The notes under the pieces are model-generated. The model worked only from the letters and a program-made list of their open reading frames with translations, did no database searches and was not told where the DNA came from. The position numbers and the translations under genes were made by a program. A stretch of DNA of 64,000 nt from Roseateles oligotrophus (lineage in GTDB: Bacteria > Pseudomonadota > Gammaproteobacteria > Burkholderiales > Burkholderiaceae_C): contig NZ_JAJIRN010000002.1 in assembly GCF_025717515.1 (NCBI RefSeq), positions 62,001 to 126,000 of the forward strand, in the 5' to 3' direction. Position 1 is the stretch's first letter, and each line of letters opens with the position of its first letter. This document shows, piece by piece, positions 1 through 8,060 of this stretch.

Positions 1-1
1 A

Positions 2-928
2 TTGTTCGCCAAACGCGTGCGGCTGACCGACCTGGAGCGGCGCCCCGAGCATCTGCTATCGACGGCCAACCTGTTCGGCTTGCCGCCCCATTACCAACGC
101 AATGTTGGCTCGGCCGGCTTCGGCGTCTGGCGAGAACTGGCCGCCCACGCGCTGGCCAATAGCTGGGTGCTGTCGCAGCAAGTCGACTGTTTTCCGCTGA
201 TGTTGCACTGGCGGGTGCTGGACGGGGCGGCCTCCCCCCACGCCAAGCCGCCGCCGCCCGAATGGACCGATGTCAAACGCATGAGCGCCTACTGGGGCAA
301 CTCGGCGGCCGTCGAGCAGCGCCTGACGGCGCTGGCAGGCGCCTCGGCCAGCGTGCTGATCGTGATGGAGCGGCTGCCCTGGACGCTTTCGGTCTGGCTG
401 AACGAGCAGTTAGACGCCGGGCCCGAGGCCTTGGCTGCGGCCTGCAAAATGGTCGAAGACTGTTTGAACACAGACATTCCCAAGATCAATGCTTTGGGTC
501 TGCTGCATGGCGACGCCCATCACGGCAATATGCTGACCGATGGACAGCGGCTCTATTACGCCGACCTCGGCCTGGCCAGCTCGACGCGCTTCGCGCTCGG
601 CGCGGACGAGCGCCAATACCTCCATGACAACGCCAGCCTGGACCTCGCCTATGTGCGCGGCAAATGGGTGAACTGGCTGCTCAAGGCCTGGCTCCCCGGG
701 CTCGCCGAAGCGCCGGCCCGGATGGCGCTGGTCAAGCGCATTGCGCGAGGCGAGGCCGCGCTGCAACTGCTGCCCGGGCTGCCGCCCAGCTTGGCCCTGT
801 CGATGGAACGCTATGCCCCGATTGCCGCCCTCATCAATGACTTCTATATCGGCTTGCACGAGCACAGCCGAAGCAGCCCCTACCCGCGTGCGGCGGTCGA
901 AGCGCTGCTGGCCACTCCAGGGAATTAG
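2..928 (+). CDS. Kinase-fold (APH/protein-kinase-like) protein, 5'-truncated by window start
   Basis: The reading frame is open from the first bases of the window, so the true start probably lies upstream. Near residue 168 it has an HGDAHHGN motif, followed by YYADLGLA. This resembles the catalytic loop and metal-binding Asp of aminoglycoside-phosphotransferase/protein-kinase-like folds (HGDxHxxN...D). The glycine-rich ATP loop is not visible in the part present. The substrate cannot be told: a small-molecule kinase, a protein kinase or a pseudokinase are all possible. Its stop overlaps the stop of the convergent small gene that follows. Confidence 0.6.
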   Translation: MFAKRVRLTDLERRPEHLLSTANLFGLPPHYQRNVGSAGFGVWRELAAHALANSWVLSQQVDCFPLMLHWRVLDGAASPHAKPPPPEWTDVKRMSAYWGNSAAVEQRLTALAGASASVLIVMERLPWTLSVWLNEQLDAGPEALAAACKMVEDCLNTDIPKINALGLLHGDAHHGNMLTDGQRLYYADLGLASSTRFALGADERQYLHDNASLDLAYVRGKWVNWLLKAWLPGLAEAPARMALVKRIARGEAALQLLPGLPPSLALSMERYAPIAALINDFYIGLHEHSRSSPYPRAAVEALLATPGN

Positions 929-1194
929 GCCGCCAGCGATTTTGCGTAATCGGATTCGGCCGCAAACACCGCCACGCCAAGTTGGCGCAGGCGCTCACGC
1001 AGCGCGGGCATCTGTTTCGGATGCAGTTCCACGCCAATCGAGAACTCCAATTGCCGGCAGTCCCCCCGCACATGGACCGTGCCGTCCTGCTCGGCCACGA
1101 CCACGGCTCGCTCCAGTTTGGGCGCAAAGAAAAGCGTGCGCAAGGCCGCGCGCGAAACCGCAGCGCGGCTTCGCTCTTCATGCTGTTCTAGCAA
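925..1194 (-). CDS. Small hypothetical protein (89 aa)
   Basis: The frame is open much further upstream, but a GAGGAG ribosome-binding site lies about 8 nt before a TTG codon at 1194, so that start is preferred. The product would be a basic protein with an Arg/Ala-rich N-terminus and a strand-rich middle (VVVAEQDGTVHVRG). It ends in LGVAVFAAESDYAKSLAA. No family is recognised. Its stop overlaps the stop of the convergent kinase-fold gene. Confidence 0.5.
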   Translation of the reverse strand: MLEQHEERSRAAVSRAALRTLFFAPKLERAVVVAEQDGTVHVRGDCRQLEFSIGVELHPKQMPALRERLRQLGVAVFAAESDYAKSLAA

Positions 1195-1475
1195 TTGAAT
1201 GTCTCCTCGATTTTCTTCTTCGGGCCTCGACGCCCAATTTTTTGCTTGATTCCCTGCGGATTTAATTCTTCTTCGAAAGCACTGCTTGGGCTTGTAATTG
1301 CGACATCGACCGGCAGCGCACAGGATCAACCCTCGCTCGCAGCAAATACTCGGCCAATTCGTGAACTTTGCATGAACGACTGCGCCCCCGCTGTGGCTTG
1401 CTGCTGCTGACGCGGCATCTACACTCACCACAGAGACAAGCACAAATCCGTTTTACTGAATCAGGGAACAAACCC

Positions 1476-1916
1476 ATGCAACGCGAAAAAATTGCCAGCT
1501 TCCAGGTCCAAGGCCCAACATGCCGCACCACCAACGCCGCTGAATTCAACCCGCTGAGCGGCCGCATAGCACCGCTCTGGCAGGGTTTTGCGGCCAGCGG
1601 TCTGCTGACCGAAATGAGCCAGGTCTTCGGCGTCTACTTCGACTATGCCGACCGCCATTTGGCCGAGTATTCGGTGATGGCGGGCGTCAAGCTGAACGAT
1701 GGCGCGCCGGCCACCCAGCCAAGCGTCACCGTTCCTGCCGGCGAATACCTGGTGTTTGATTGCCAAGGCCCGATGCCGGCGGCCTTGATCGCGGGCTGGG
1801 GCCAGGTCTGGGCCTACTTTGCACAGGCCGACGCGCCGGTCCGCGCTTATGACCATGACTTTGAGCGTTACCTCGGCCTCGACCACGCGCAAATCTGCAT
1901 TGGCTTGAAGGCCTGA
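1476..1916 (+). CDS. GyrI-like / AraC effector-binding-domain protein
   Basis: This 146-residue protein has no DNA-binding domain. It resembles the stand-alone small-molecule-binding domain found in GyrI and at the C-terminus of some AraC regulators: an N-terminal strand, a central FGVYFDYADRHLAEYSVMAG-type segment, and a C-terminal YLVFDCQGPMPAALIAGWG then YDHDFERYLG stretch. Such proteins bind hydrophobic or cationic ligands, and some act as small-molecule hydrolases. The ATG at 1476 was chosen because the domain begins just after it; the frame stays open upstream without homology. The 281 bp before it holds no recognisable gene. Confidence 0.65.
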   Translation: MQREKIASFQVQGPTCRTTNAAEFNPLSGRIAPLWQGFAASGLLTEMSQVFGVYFDYADRHLAEYSVMAGVKLNDGAPATQPSVTVPAGEYLVFDCQGPMPAALIAGWGQVWAYFAQADAPVRAYDHDFERYLGLDHAQICIGLKA

Positions 1917-1920
1917 AAGC

Positions 1921-2313
1921 CTAAGCCGGCTGGTGGCAGCAGATGCAAATCTTGTTGCCGTCCAGGTCACGAAAATAGGCGCCGTAATAGTCGGGGTGGT
2001 ATTGCGGGCGCAAGCCGGGAGCGCCGTCGCAGCGACCGCCCAGGCCCAAGGCCAGCGCGTGTACGCGGTCAACGGCGGCTCGCGAGGCTGCCAGCAACGC
2101 CACCATTTGCCCGTTGCCCGGCCCGGCCGGCGCACCGTCAAAAGGCTTGCCGATCAGAAACAGCGGGCGCGGTGCATCGTCTGCGACCCAGCCGGCCCAA
2201 GCCTTGTTGGCATCACTGAACTTCAGTTGATGGCCCAGTTCTTGCATCAACACCGAATAAAAACCCAGGCTGCGATCAAAGTCGGCAACACCCAAATGAA
2301 TATGTGAAATCAA
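1921..2313 (-). CDS. VOC (glyoxalase/bleomycin-resistance) family protein
   Basis: A 130-residue, single-module vicinal-oxygen-chelate protein. It begins with a strand carrying a candidate metal-ligand His (ISHIHLGV) and ends with YYGAYFRDLDGNKICICCHQ, a form typical of the glyoxalase-like group whose exact substrate is seldom known. It is transcribed in the same direction as the LysR gene upstream (22 bp apart), so the two may be cotranscribed. Its position a few bases from the end of the convergent effector-binding gene suggests no further function. Confidence 0.75.
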   Translation of the reverse strand: MISHIHLGVADFDRSLGFYSVLMQELGHQLKFSDANKAWAGWVADDAPRPLFLIGKPFDGAPAGPGNGQMVALLAASRAAVDRVHALALGLGGRCDGAPGLRPQYHPDYYGAYFRDLDGNKICICCHQPA

Positions 2314-2334
2314 TTTCCGTCCTTGATTGAGGCG

Positions 2335-3222
2335 CTAGGAGGCAGCCAATAACTGCACCAAGCGTTGCCGCGCTCGCCCAGCCGGTCGATCCAAGCTTTG
2401 CACCAGCCAGGGCGTGAAGCGAAAACGTGAGCCGCCAGCATAGGGCAGCTCCAACAATTGCCCGGCCACGAGCGCTTCGTCGACCAAGTAGCGCGGCATC
2501 CAGCCGTAGCCCATGCCCATTAACAAGGCCTGGCGCTTGGCGACAAAGCCGGACAAATAAAACACCCGCTCGCCGCCAAAGCGATGGCTGTCGCCCGCCC
2601 CGGCGGCATCCCCGCGCTCGCTGCTGTCTTGCACGCTCAACTCCACATGGGCTTGCAAATCGTCCAGGCTGAGCGGGCCGGATTGATGGGCCAACTGATG
2701 GTCGGGCGCCACACACAACACGCATTCGATCTCGTCCAGAGCTTGGGCCTGCATTTGGTTTGAAGGCCGATATTCCTTCACCAACATCAGATCGGCCTGC
2801 TCTTTCTCGAAACGGTATTGCACGCCTTGCAGGAACTCGATCTTGAGTTGCACCCGCGTCGGCACGCCCTCGTCGGCCAGGGCTTTGAGCGCCCTCAAGG
2901 TATCGGCCAGCGGCAGGATGCCGTCCACCACCACCAGCAGCCTGGCCTCCCAGCCACTCGCCAACTGCTGCGCCAAGGCTTCCAGCTGATAGGCCTGGCG
3001 CAAAAGCCGCCGCCCCTCGGCCAGCACCGCCTCGCCGGCCGGCGTCAGCTTGACCCGGTAGGCGCTGCGGTCCAGCAGGGTCAGATTCAGCTGCTCCTCG
3101 AGCTTTTTGACCTGATAGCTGACGGCCGAGGTGACCTTGTGCAGGGCCTCGGCGGCACGCGCAAAGCTGCCATGGCTAACGACAGCGTCGAGTGCGGCAA
3201 GGGCTTCCAGATCCAATTTCAT
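2335..3222 (-). CDS. LysR-family transcriptional regulator, divergent from hppD
   Basis: A 295-residue LysR protein. The N-terminal winged HTH (about residues 3-60) includes GSFARAAEALHKVTSAVSYQ, and a periplasmic-binding-protein-like effector domain follows. The length is normal. It is divergent from hppD, sharing a 111-bp intergenic region, which is the usual arrangement for a LysR regulator of the neighbouring gene. Control of tyrosine/4-hydroxyphenylpyruvate catabolism is inferred from this position only; the effector is unknown. Confidence 0.88.
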   Translation of the reverse strand: MKLDLEALAALDAVVSHGSFARAAEALHKVTSAVSYQVKKLEEQLNLTLLDRSAYRVKLTPAGEAVLAEGRRLLRQAYQLEALAQQLASGWEARLLVVVDGILPLADTLRALKALADEGVPTRVQLKIEFLQGVQYRFEKEQADLMLVKEYRPSNQMQAQALDEIECVLCVAPDHQLAHQSGPLSLDDLQAHVELSVQDSSERGDAAGAGDSHRFGGERVFYLSGFVAKRQALLMGMGYGWMPRYLVDEALVAGQLLELPYAGGSRFRFTPWLVQSLDRPAGRARQRLVQLLAAS

Positions 3223-3225
3223 GTT

Positions 3226-3259
3226 CGAAATTATTGATCAAGTTTCACAACGAATTTCG
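3226..3259. promoter_or_regulatory. Inverted repeats in the LysR-hppD intergenic region
   Basis: A CGAAATT/AATTTCG inverted pair (3226-3232 and 3253-3259) flanks an 8-bp palindrome TTGATCAA (3234-3241), all inside the divergent promoter region. LysR regulators commonly bind AT-rich dyads here. Assignment as the operator is inference. Confidence 0.35.
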
Positions 3260-3333
3260 CTTTTCTTGGTGACTAAACCCCATAAAAATTGCGCTCATTC
3301 CTTCTTACAACGATCAACCCTGACGGAGACAGC

Positions 3334-4395
3334 ATGACTTATGTGAGCAATTCGGCAAGCAATTCGGCCAGCAACCCGGTCGGCCTGACCGGCATCGAAT
3401 TCACCGAATTTTGTGGCCCGTCGCTGGAACATTTGGACAGCTTGTTCTGGTCCTTCGGCTTCTCCAAGCTGCGCCGCCACCCCAGCAAGGACATCAGCTA
3501 CTTCCGCCAGAACGACATTCACTTCTTGCTCAATGGCGAGCGCGATGGCCATTCGGCCCAGTTCGCCCGCAAGCATGGGCCGGCGATCAGCGCGATGGGT
3601 TGGCGGGTCGAGAACGCGCAAGCCGCCTTGACTGCCGCGGTGGCACGCGGCGCCGTTGCCGTGGCAGACGCGATGAAAGATCACGCCTTTCCGGCGGTCT
3701 GGGGCATTGGCGAAAGCATCATCTATTTCATCGAGCCGGCCGCGAACGGACAGACGATCTATGAGCGCGACTTCGTGGCGCTGGACAGCCCGCTGATCCA
3801 AGCAGACAAGGGCTTTTTGGCCGTCGATCACCTGACCAATAACGTGCCGCCCGGTGAGCAGGACAAATGGGCCAATTTCTACAAGAACATCTTTGGCTTT
3901 ACAGAGGTGCGCTACTTCGACATCCAGGGCGCCAAGACCGGCCTGACCAGCTTCGCGCTGCGCTCACCCGATGGCTCCTTCTGCATCCCGATCAATCAGC
4001 CCAAGGATGACAAGGACCAGATCGCCGAGTACCTGCGCGAGTACAAGGGCCCGGGCGTGCAGCATCTGGCCTTCAGCACCGATGACATCCTGAGCTCGCT
4101 GGACCAATTGGAAGGCAGCGGCATCGAGACGCTGGAGATCGACGACGACTATTACGCCGAGGTCTTCGAGCGGGTTCAAGGCGTGCGCGAGGATCATGCC
4201 CGGCTGCAACAGCATCAGGTGCTGATCGACGGGGACGAGGCGGGCTATCTTCTGCAGATCTTCACCAAGAACATCATCGGCCCGATCTTCATCGAGATCA
4301 TTCAACGCGCCAACAACCTAGGCTTCGGCGAAGGCAATTTCGGCGCGCTGTTCCGCTCACTTGAAAAAGACCAGGAACGCCGCGGCGTGATCTAA
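3334..4395 (+). CDS. hppD: 4-hydroxyphenylpyruvate dioxygenase
   Basis: Converts 4-hydroxyphenylpyruvate to homogentisate in tyrosine/phenylalanine breakdown, using non-haem Fe(II) and O2. The 353-residue protein has the two tandem VOC modules of the family. The facial-triad metal ligands are all visible: His166 (AVDHLTN), His244 (GVQHLAFS) and Glu321 (IFIEIIQR). The ATG at 3334 is preferred over upstream codons because GGAGA lies 5-9 bases before it and the family starts near there. The N-terminus has a short Asn/Ser-rich direct repeat (SNSAS) before the conserved domain. No homogentisate dioxygenase gene is present in the window. Confidence 0.95.
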   Translation: MTYVSNSASNSASNPVGLTGIEFTEFCGPSLEHLDSLFWSFGFSKLRRHPSKDISYFRQNDIHFLLNGERDGHSAQFARKHGPAISAMGWRVENAQAALTAAVARGAVAVADAMKDHAFPAVWGIGESIIYFIEPAANGQTIYERDFVALDSPLIQADKGFLAVDHLTNNVPPGEQDKWANFYKNIFGFTEVRYFDIQGAKTGLTSFALRSPDGSFCIPINQPKDDKDQIAEYLREYKGPGVQHLAFSTDDILSSLDQLEGSGIETLEIDDDYYAEVFERVQGVREDHARLQQHQVLIDGDEAGYLLQIFTKNIIGPIFIEIIQRANNLGFGEGNFGALFRSLEKDQERRGVI

Positions 4396-4452
4396 GCCTA
4401 AGCGCAATCTTTGCCCATTCAGCTAAACATCTACCTAGCAGGAGAAGAAGAC

Positions 4453-4998
4453 ATGTTGGTTCAAGGCATACACCACGTCGCCTACCGCTGCCGCGACGTG
4501 CAGGAAACTATTCGGTTCTACAAAGACGCGCTCGATATGGACCTGATTCTGGCCATCTCCGAGGATCATGTGCCCTCGACCAAGGAGCCGAATCCCTATA
4601 TGCACATTTTCCTCGACGCCGGGCGGGGCAATGTGCTGGCCTTCTTCGAGCTGCCCGACTCAGCCCCTCAGGGCCGCGACGAGAACACGCCCGCCTGGGT
4701 GCAACATCTGGCCTTCCAGGTCGAAGATGTGGCAACGCTGGAACGCAGCAAGGCCAAGCTGCAGGCGATGGGCATCGAGGTGCTGGGCCCGACCAATCAC
4801 GAAATTTTCCAGTCGATCTACTTGCATGACCCGAACGGCCACCGCATCGAGTTGGCGGCCAACACCGTCAAACCCGGTCAGCTGGAGCGCCTGCGGGAGC
4901 TGGCCCCTTTGATGATCGAAGAATGGGGCCGCACCCACCGCGCGGTCAAACACGCGGCCTGGTTGCATGAGAAAGAGTTCGCGCAAGCGACCGAGTGA
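4453..4998 (+). CDS. VOC family protein downstream of hppD
   Basis: A 181-residue glyoxalase-fold protein. The ATG at 4453 follows a strong AGGAGAAGAAG ribosome-binding site. Metal-ligand candidates sit in VQGIHHVAYRCRD (His), WVQHLAFQVED (His) and NGHRIELAAN (Glu), the standard H-H-E pattern. A 35-residue helical tail follows the VOC domain. It lies 57 bp downstream of hppD on the same strand, so a role beside tyrosine catabolism is plausible but unproven. Confidence 0.78.
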   Translation: MLVQGIHHVAYRCRDVQETIRFYKDALDMDLILAISEDHVPSTKEPNPYMHIFLDAGRGNVLAFFELPDSAPQGRDENTPAWVQHLAFQVEDVATLERSKAKLQAMGIEVLGPTNHEIFQSIYLHDPNGHRIELAANTVKPGQLERLRELAPLMIEEWGRTHRAVKHAAWLHEKEFAQATE

Positions 4999-5138
4999 AA
5001 GTGGCCGAATAGCAGAAAGAAGGTCGGTCGGGTGTTCTGTGAAGCGAGGTCAAGGAGGAGGCCCAGGCCTCAGGCCGGGGCCGGGGGACAGGAGCGGAAC
5101 AGAGCGCCCGGCCGGCCTGATCTCAAACAGTCAAATCC

Positions 5139-6194
5139 TCAACGCAAACCCGCGTTGACCTTCTCCAGCGCCGCCGAGCCCGGGCACAACTGCGCCTCGC
5201 CAAGCCGGTTCAAGGCCTGCAGCGGCGTGCGCAGCGCGGCATGCATGTCCAAGGCCTCGGGCTCGATATAGAGCAGGCCGGTGACCACCTCGCCCTCGGC
5301 CTGCAGGGCCTGGACATGCGCCATAGCCGCCACCCGGTTGCCGGGGTCATAGTCGGCATGCAGCTTGCGCAGGCGCAAGACCGTGCCGTCATGCTGCTCG
5401 ACGTCCACACAGTCGCCCGGCGCCACGCTCGCGGTGATTTCATCCCTTGGGCTGATGAAGTCGATCCGACTGACTGCCTCGTTATGCTCACGCACATAGT
5501 CATAGCTGCGCGTGCTGCCGGCATGGTTGTTGAACGCGACGCAGGGACTGATCACGTCGATGAAGGCGGCGCCCTGATGCGCGATCGCGCCCTTGATCAA
5601 GGGCACCAGCTGCTCCTTGTCGCCGGAGAAGCCGCGCGCCACATAGGTGGCGCCGAGCTGCAAGGCCAGGCCGATCAGGTCGACCGGAGAGTCCGCATTG
5701 ATCGCCCCCTTCTTGGACTTGGAACCTCGGTCGGCGGTGGCCGAAAACTGCCCCTTGGTCAGGCCGTAAACACCGTTGTTCTCGACGATGTAGACCATAT
5801 TGACGCCGCGCCGCATCACATGGGCGAACTGCCCCAGGCCGATCGAAGCCGAGTCGCCGTCACCGGAGACGCCCAGGTAGAGCAGCTCGCGGTTGGCGAG
5901 GTTGGCGCCGGTCAGCACCGAGGGCATGCGGCCATGCACGGTGTTGAAGCCATGCGAGGCACCTAAAAAATAGTCCGGCGTCTTGCTGCTGCAACCAATG
6001 CCGGAGAGCTTGGCGACACGGTGAGGCTCGATGTCTAACTCCCAGCATGCCTGGATGATGGCGGCCGAAATCGAGTCGTGGCCGCAGCCGGCGCACAGCG
6101 TCGAGACCCGGCCCTCGTAGTCGCGCCTTGTGTAGCCGACCTTGTTGCGGGCCAGCGAGGGGTGGTGTAGCTTGGGTTTGGCGATGTAAGTCAT
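5139..6194 (-). CDS. korB: 2-oxoacid:acceptor oxidoreductase, beta (thiamine-diphosphate) subunit
   Basis: The 351-residue subunit carries the CAGCGHD cysteine/TPP motif near residue 34, the GIGCSSKTPDY segment, and the TPP/Mg motif GDGDSASIGLGQ...VENNGVYGLTKGQ. These are typical of 2-oxoglutarate/2-oxoacid oxidoreductases. It is the last gene of a three-gene operon, 3 bp after korA. The enzyme oxidatively decarboxylates a 2-oxoacid to the acyl-CoA. The preferred substrate (2-oxoglutarate or another 2-oxoacid) cannot be read from sequence. Confidence 0.88.
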   Translation of the reverse strand: MTYIAKPKLHHPSLARNKVGYTRRDYEGRVSTLCAGCGHDSISAAIIQACWELDIEPHRVAKLSGIGCSSKTPDYFLGASHGFNTVHGRMPSVLTGANLANRELLYLGVSGDGDSASIGLGQFAHVMRRGVNMVYIVENNGVYGLTKGQFSATADRGSKSKKGAINADSPVDLIGLALQLGATYVARGFSGDKEQLVPLIKGAIAHQGAAFIDVISPCVAFNNHAGSTRSYDYVREHNEAVSRIDFISPRDEITASVAPGDCVDVEQHDGTVLRLRKLHADYDPGNRVAAMAHVQALQAEGEVVTGLLYIEPEALDMHAALRTPLQALNRLGEAQLCPGSAALEKVNAGLR

Positions 6195-6197
6195 GTC

Positions 6198-8060
6198 TCA
6201 GTCATCCTGTCCGATGTTCCCCATAGCGCCCACTTGGCGCAGCGGCTTGACCGCCATCGCATGCACGGCGCGGGTGATGGCGGCGGTGATGAAACGCGCG
6301 GTGATCGGCGTGCCGTCGAAATGCAGCACCGGCAGCAGCCGCGCGGGGTCGATCTCCAGCTCGTTGACCAGCATCGAGCGCAGCTGCGCGTCGCGGTTTT
6401 GCTCGACCACAAAGACGGCGTCATGCGCCTTGATGAAGGCGTCCACCGAGTCTGGGAAGGGGAAGGCACGCAAGCGCATTGCGTCGAGATCGATATCGTC
6501 GGCGGCCAGCAAATCAAGCGCCTCGCTCATCGCCGGGCTGCTGGAGCCGAAATACAGCACGCCCAGCCGAGTCGGCTTGGAAGCCGCACGCTGAACAGGC
6601 TGCGGCACCAGCTTGGCGGCCGTCGCGAATTTATCCAGCAGCCGGCGCACGTTGTAGAGATAGTCGGCGCCGGCCTCCGAGTAGCGTGCGTAGGCATCGC
6701 GGGTGGTGCCGCGCGTGAAGTAGGCGCCCTTGCTCGCGTGCGTGCCCGGCAGCGTGCGCCAAGGGATGCCGTCGCCGTCCACATCCTTGTAGCGGCCAAA
6801 GTCGCGCCCGGCCTCCAACTCGGCCGCCGTCATCACCTTGCCGCGGTCCATCTGCTTGCTGTCATCCCAGGCAAAGGGCGCGCACAGGCGCTGGTTCATG
6901 CCGATGTCCAGATCGGTCATCACGAAGATCGGCGTCTGCAGACGGTCGGCCAGGTCGAGCGCGGCGGCCGCGTGCTCAAAGCATTCGCTCGGATCCTCGG
7001 GGAACAAGAGCACATGCTTGGTGTCGCCATGCGAGGCATAGGCGCAAGACAGCAGGTCGGCCTGTTGCGTGCGGGTCGGCATGCCGGTGGACGGCCCGCC
7101 GCGCTGCACATTGATGATGGTGACCGGGATCTCGGCAAAGTAGGCCAGGCCGATGAATTCGGTCATCAGCGAGACGCCCGGCCCCGAGGTGGCGGTAAAG
7201 GCCCGCGCGCCATTCCAGCCCGCGCCCAAGACCATGCCGATCGAGGCGATCTCGTCCTCGGCCTGCACGATTGCATAACGCTGCTCGCCGGTGGCTTTGT
7301 CAACCCGGAACTTGGCGCAGTATTTCTGGAATGCCTCGGCCACCGAGCTGCTTGGGGTGATCGGGTACCAGGCCGCCACGGTCGCGCCGCCGTAAACGCA
7401 TCCCAAAGCCACCGCGCTATTGCCGTCGACAAAAATCTTGTCGCCGACGGCGTCGCGCGTCTCGACCCGCAGGCCGACGCTGCCACTCAGGTGCTGGTCC
7501 GCATAGTCGCGCCCCAGCTGCAGCGCGCGCAGATTGGACGTCAGCAACTTCTCCTTGCCCGCATATTGCTCGCCGAACAAACGCTCGATCTGCGCGGCCT
7601 CGATGCCCAGCAGCACCGACAGCGCGCCGACGTAGACGATGTTCTTGAACAACTGGCGCTGCCGTGGATCGCTGTAGTTCTCGTTGCAGATCGTCGTCAA
7701 AGGCATGCCGATGACGTGCACATCGGGTCGAAAAGCGCTGGCCGGCAGCGGCTTGCTGCTGTCGTAAAAGAGATAGCCGCCCGGCTCGATCTCGGCCACA
7801 TCCTGCGCCCAAGTTTGCGGGTTCATCGCCACCATCATGTCGATACCGCCACGCCGCCCCTGGTGGCCGGCCTCGCTGACGCGAACCTCGTACCAGGTCG
7901 GCAGACCCTGGATATTGCTGGGGAAAATATTGCGCGGGCTGACCGGCACGCCCATGCGCAGGATCGCTTTCGCAAACAACTCGTTGGCCGAGGCCGAGCC
8001 GGAGCCATTCACATTGGCGAACTTGATGACAAAGTCGTTCAGGGCTTCGAGGCGCTTCAT
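6198..8060 (-). CDS. korA: 2-oxoacid:acceptor oxidoreductase, fused gamma-alpha subunit
   Basis: This 620-residue subunit joins a gamma domain (about 1-190, with FANVNGSGSASANELFAKAI) to an alpha domain beginning near residue 205 (GNSAVALGCVYGGATVAAWYPI, then EDEIASIGMVLGAGWNGARA and TSGPGVSLMTEFIGLAYF). The fusion order is that of KorA-type enzymes. Its start overlaps the stop of the upstream flavoprotein gene by 4 bp, so the genes are translationally coupled. A long opposite-strand open frame here is a codon-bias shadow. Confidence 0.9.
   Translation of the reverse strand: MKRLEALNDFVIKFANVNGSGSASANELFAKAILRMGVPVSPRNIFPSNIQGLPTWYEVRVSEAGHQGRRGGIDMMVAMNPQTWAQDVAEIEPGGYLFYDSSKPLPASAFRPDVHVIGMPLTTICNENYSDPRQRQLFKNIVYVGALSVLLGIEAAQIERLFGEQYAGKEKLLTSNLRALQLGRDYADQHLSGSVGLRVETRDAVGDKIFVDGNSAVALGCVYGGATVAAWYPITPSSSVAEAFQKYCAKFRVDKATGEQRYAIVQAEDEIASIGMVLGAGWNGARAFTATSGPGVSLMTEFIGLAYFAEIPVTIINVQRGGPSTGMPTRTQQADLLSCAYASHGDTKHVLLFPEDPSECFEHAAAALDLADRLQTPIFVMTDLDIGMNQRLCAPFAWDDSKQMDRGKVMTAAELEAGRDFGRYKDVDGDGIPWRTLPGTHASKGAYFTRGTTRDAYARYSEAGADYLYNVRRLLDKFATAAKLVPQPVQRAASKPTRLGVLYFGSSSPAMSEALDLLAADDIDLDAMRLRAFPFPDSVDAFIKAHDAVFVVEQNRDAQLRSMLVNELEIDPARLLPVLHFDGTPITARFITAAITRAVHAMAVKPLRQVGAMGNIGQDD

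Noticed and set aside
5040-5130. GC-rich hairpins between the VOC gene and korB as a terminator
   Set aside because: Stems such as GAGGCC-CA-GGCCTC are present, but no T-run follows on either strand.
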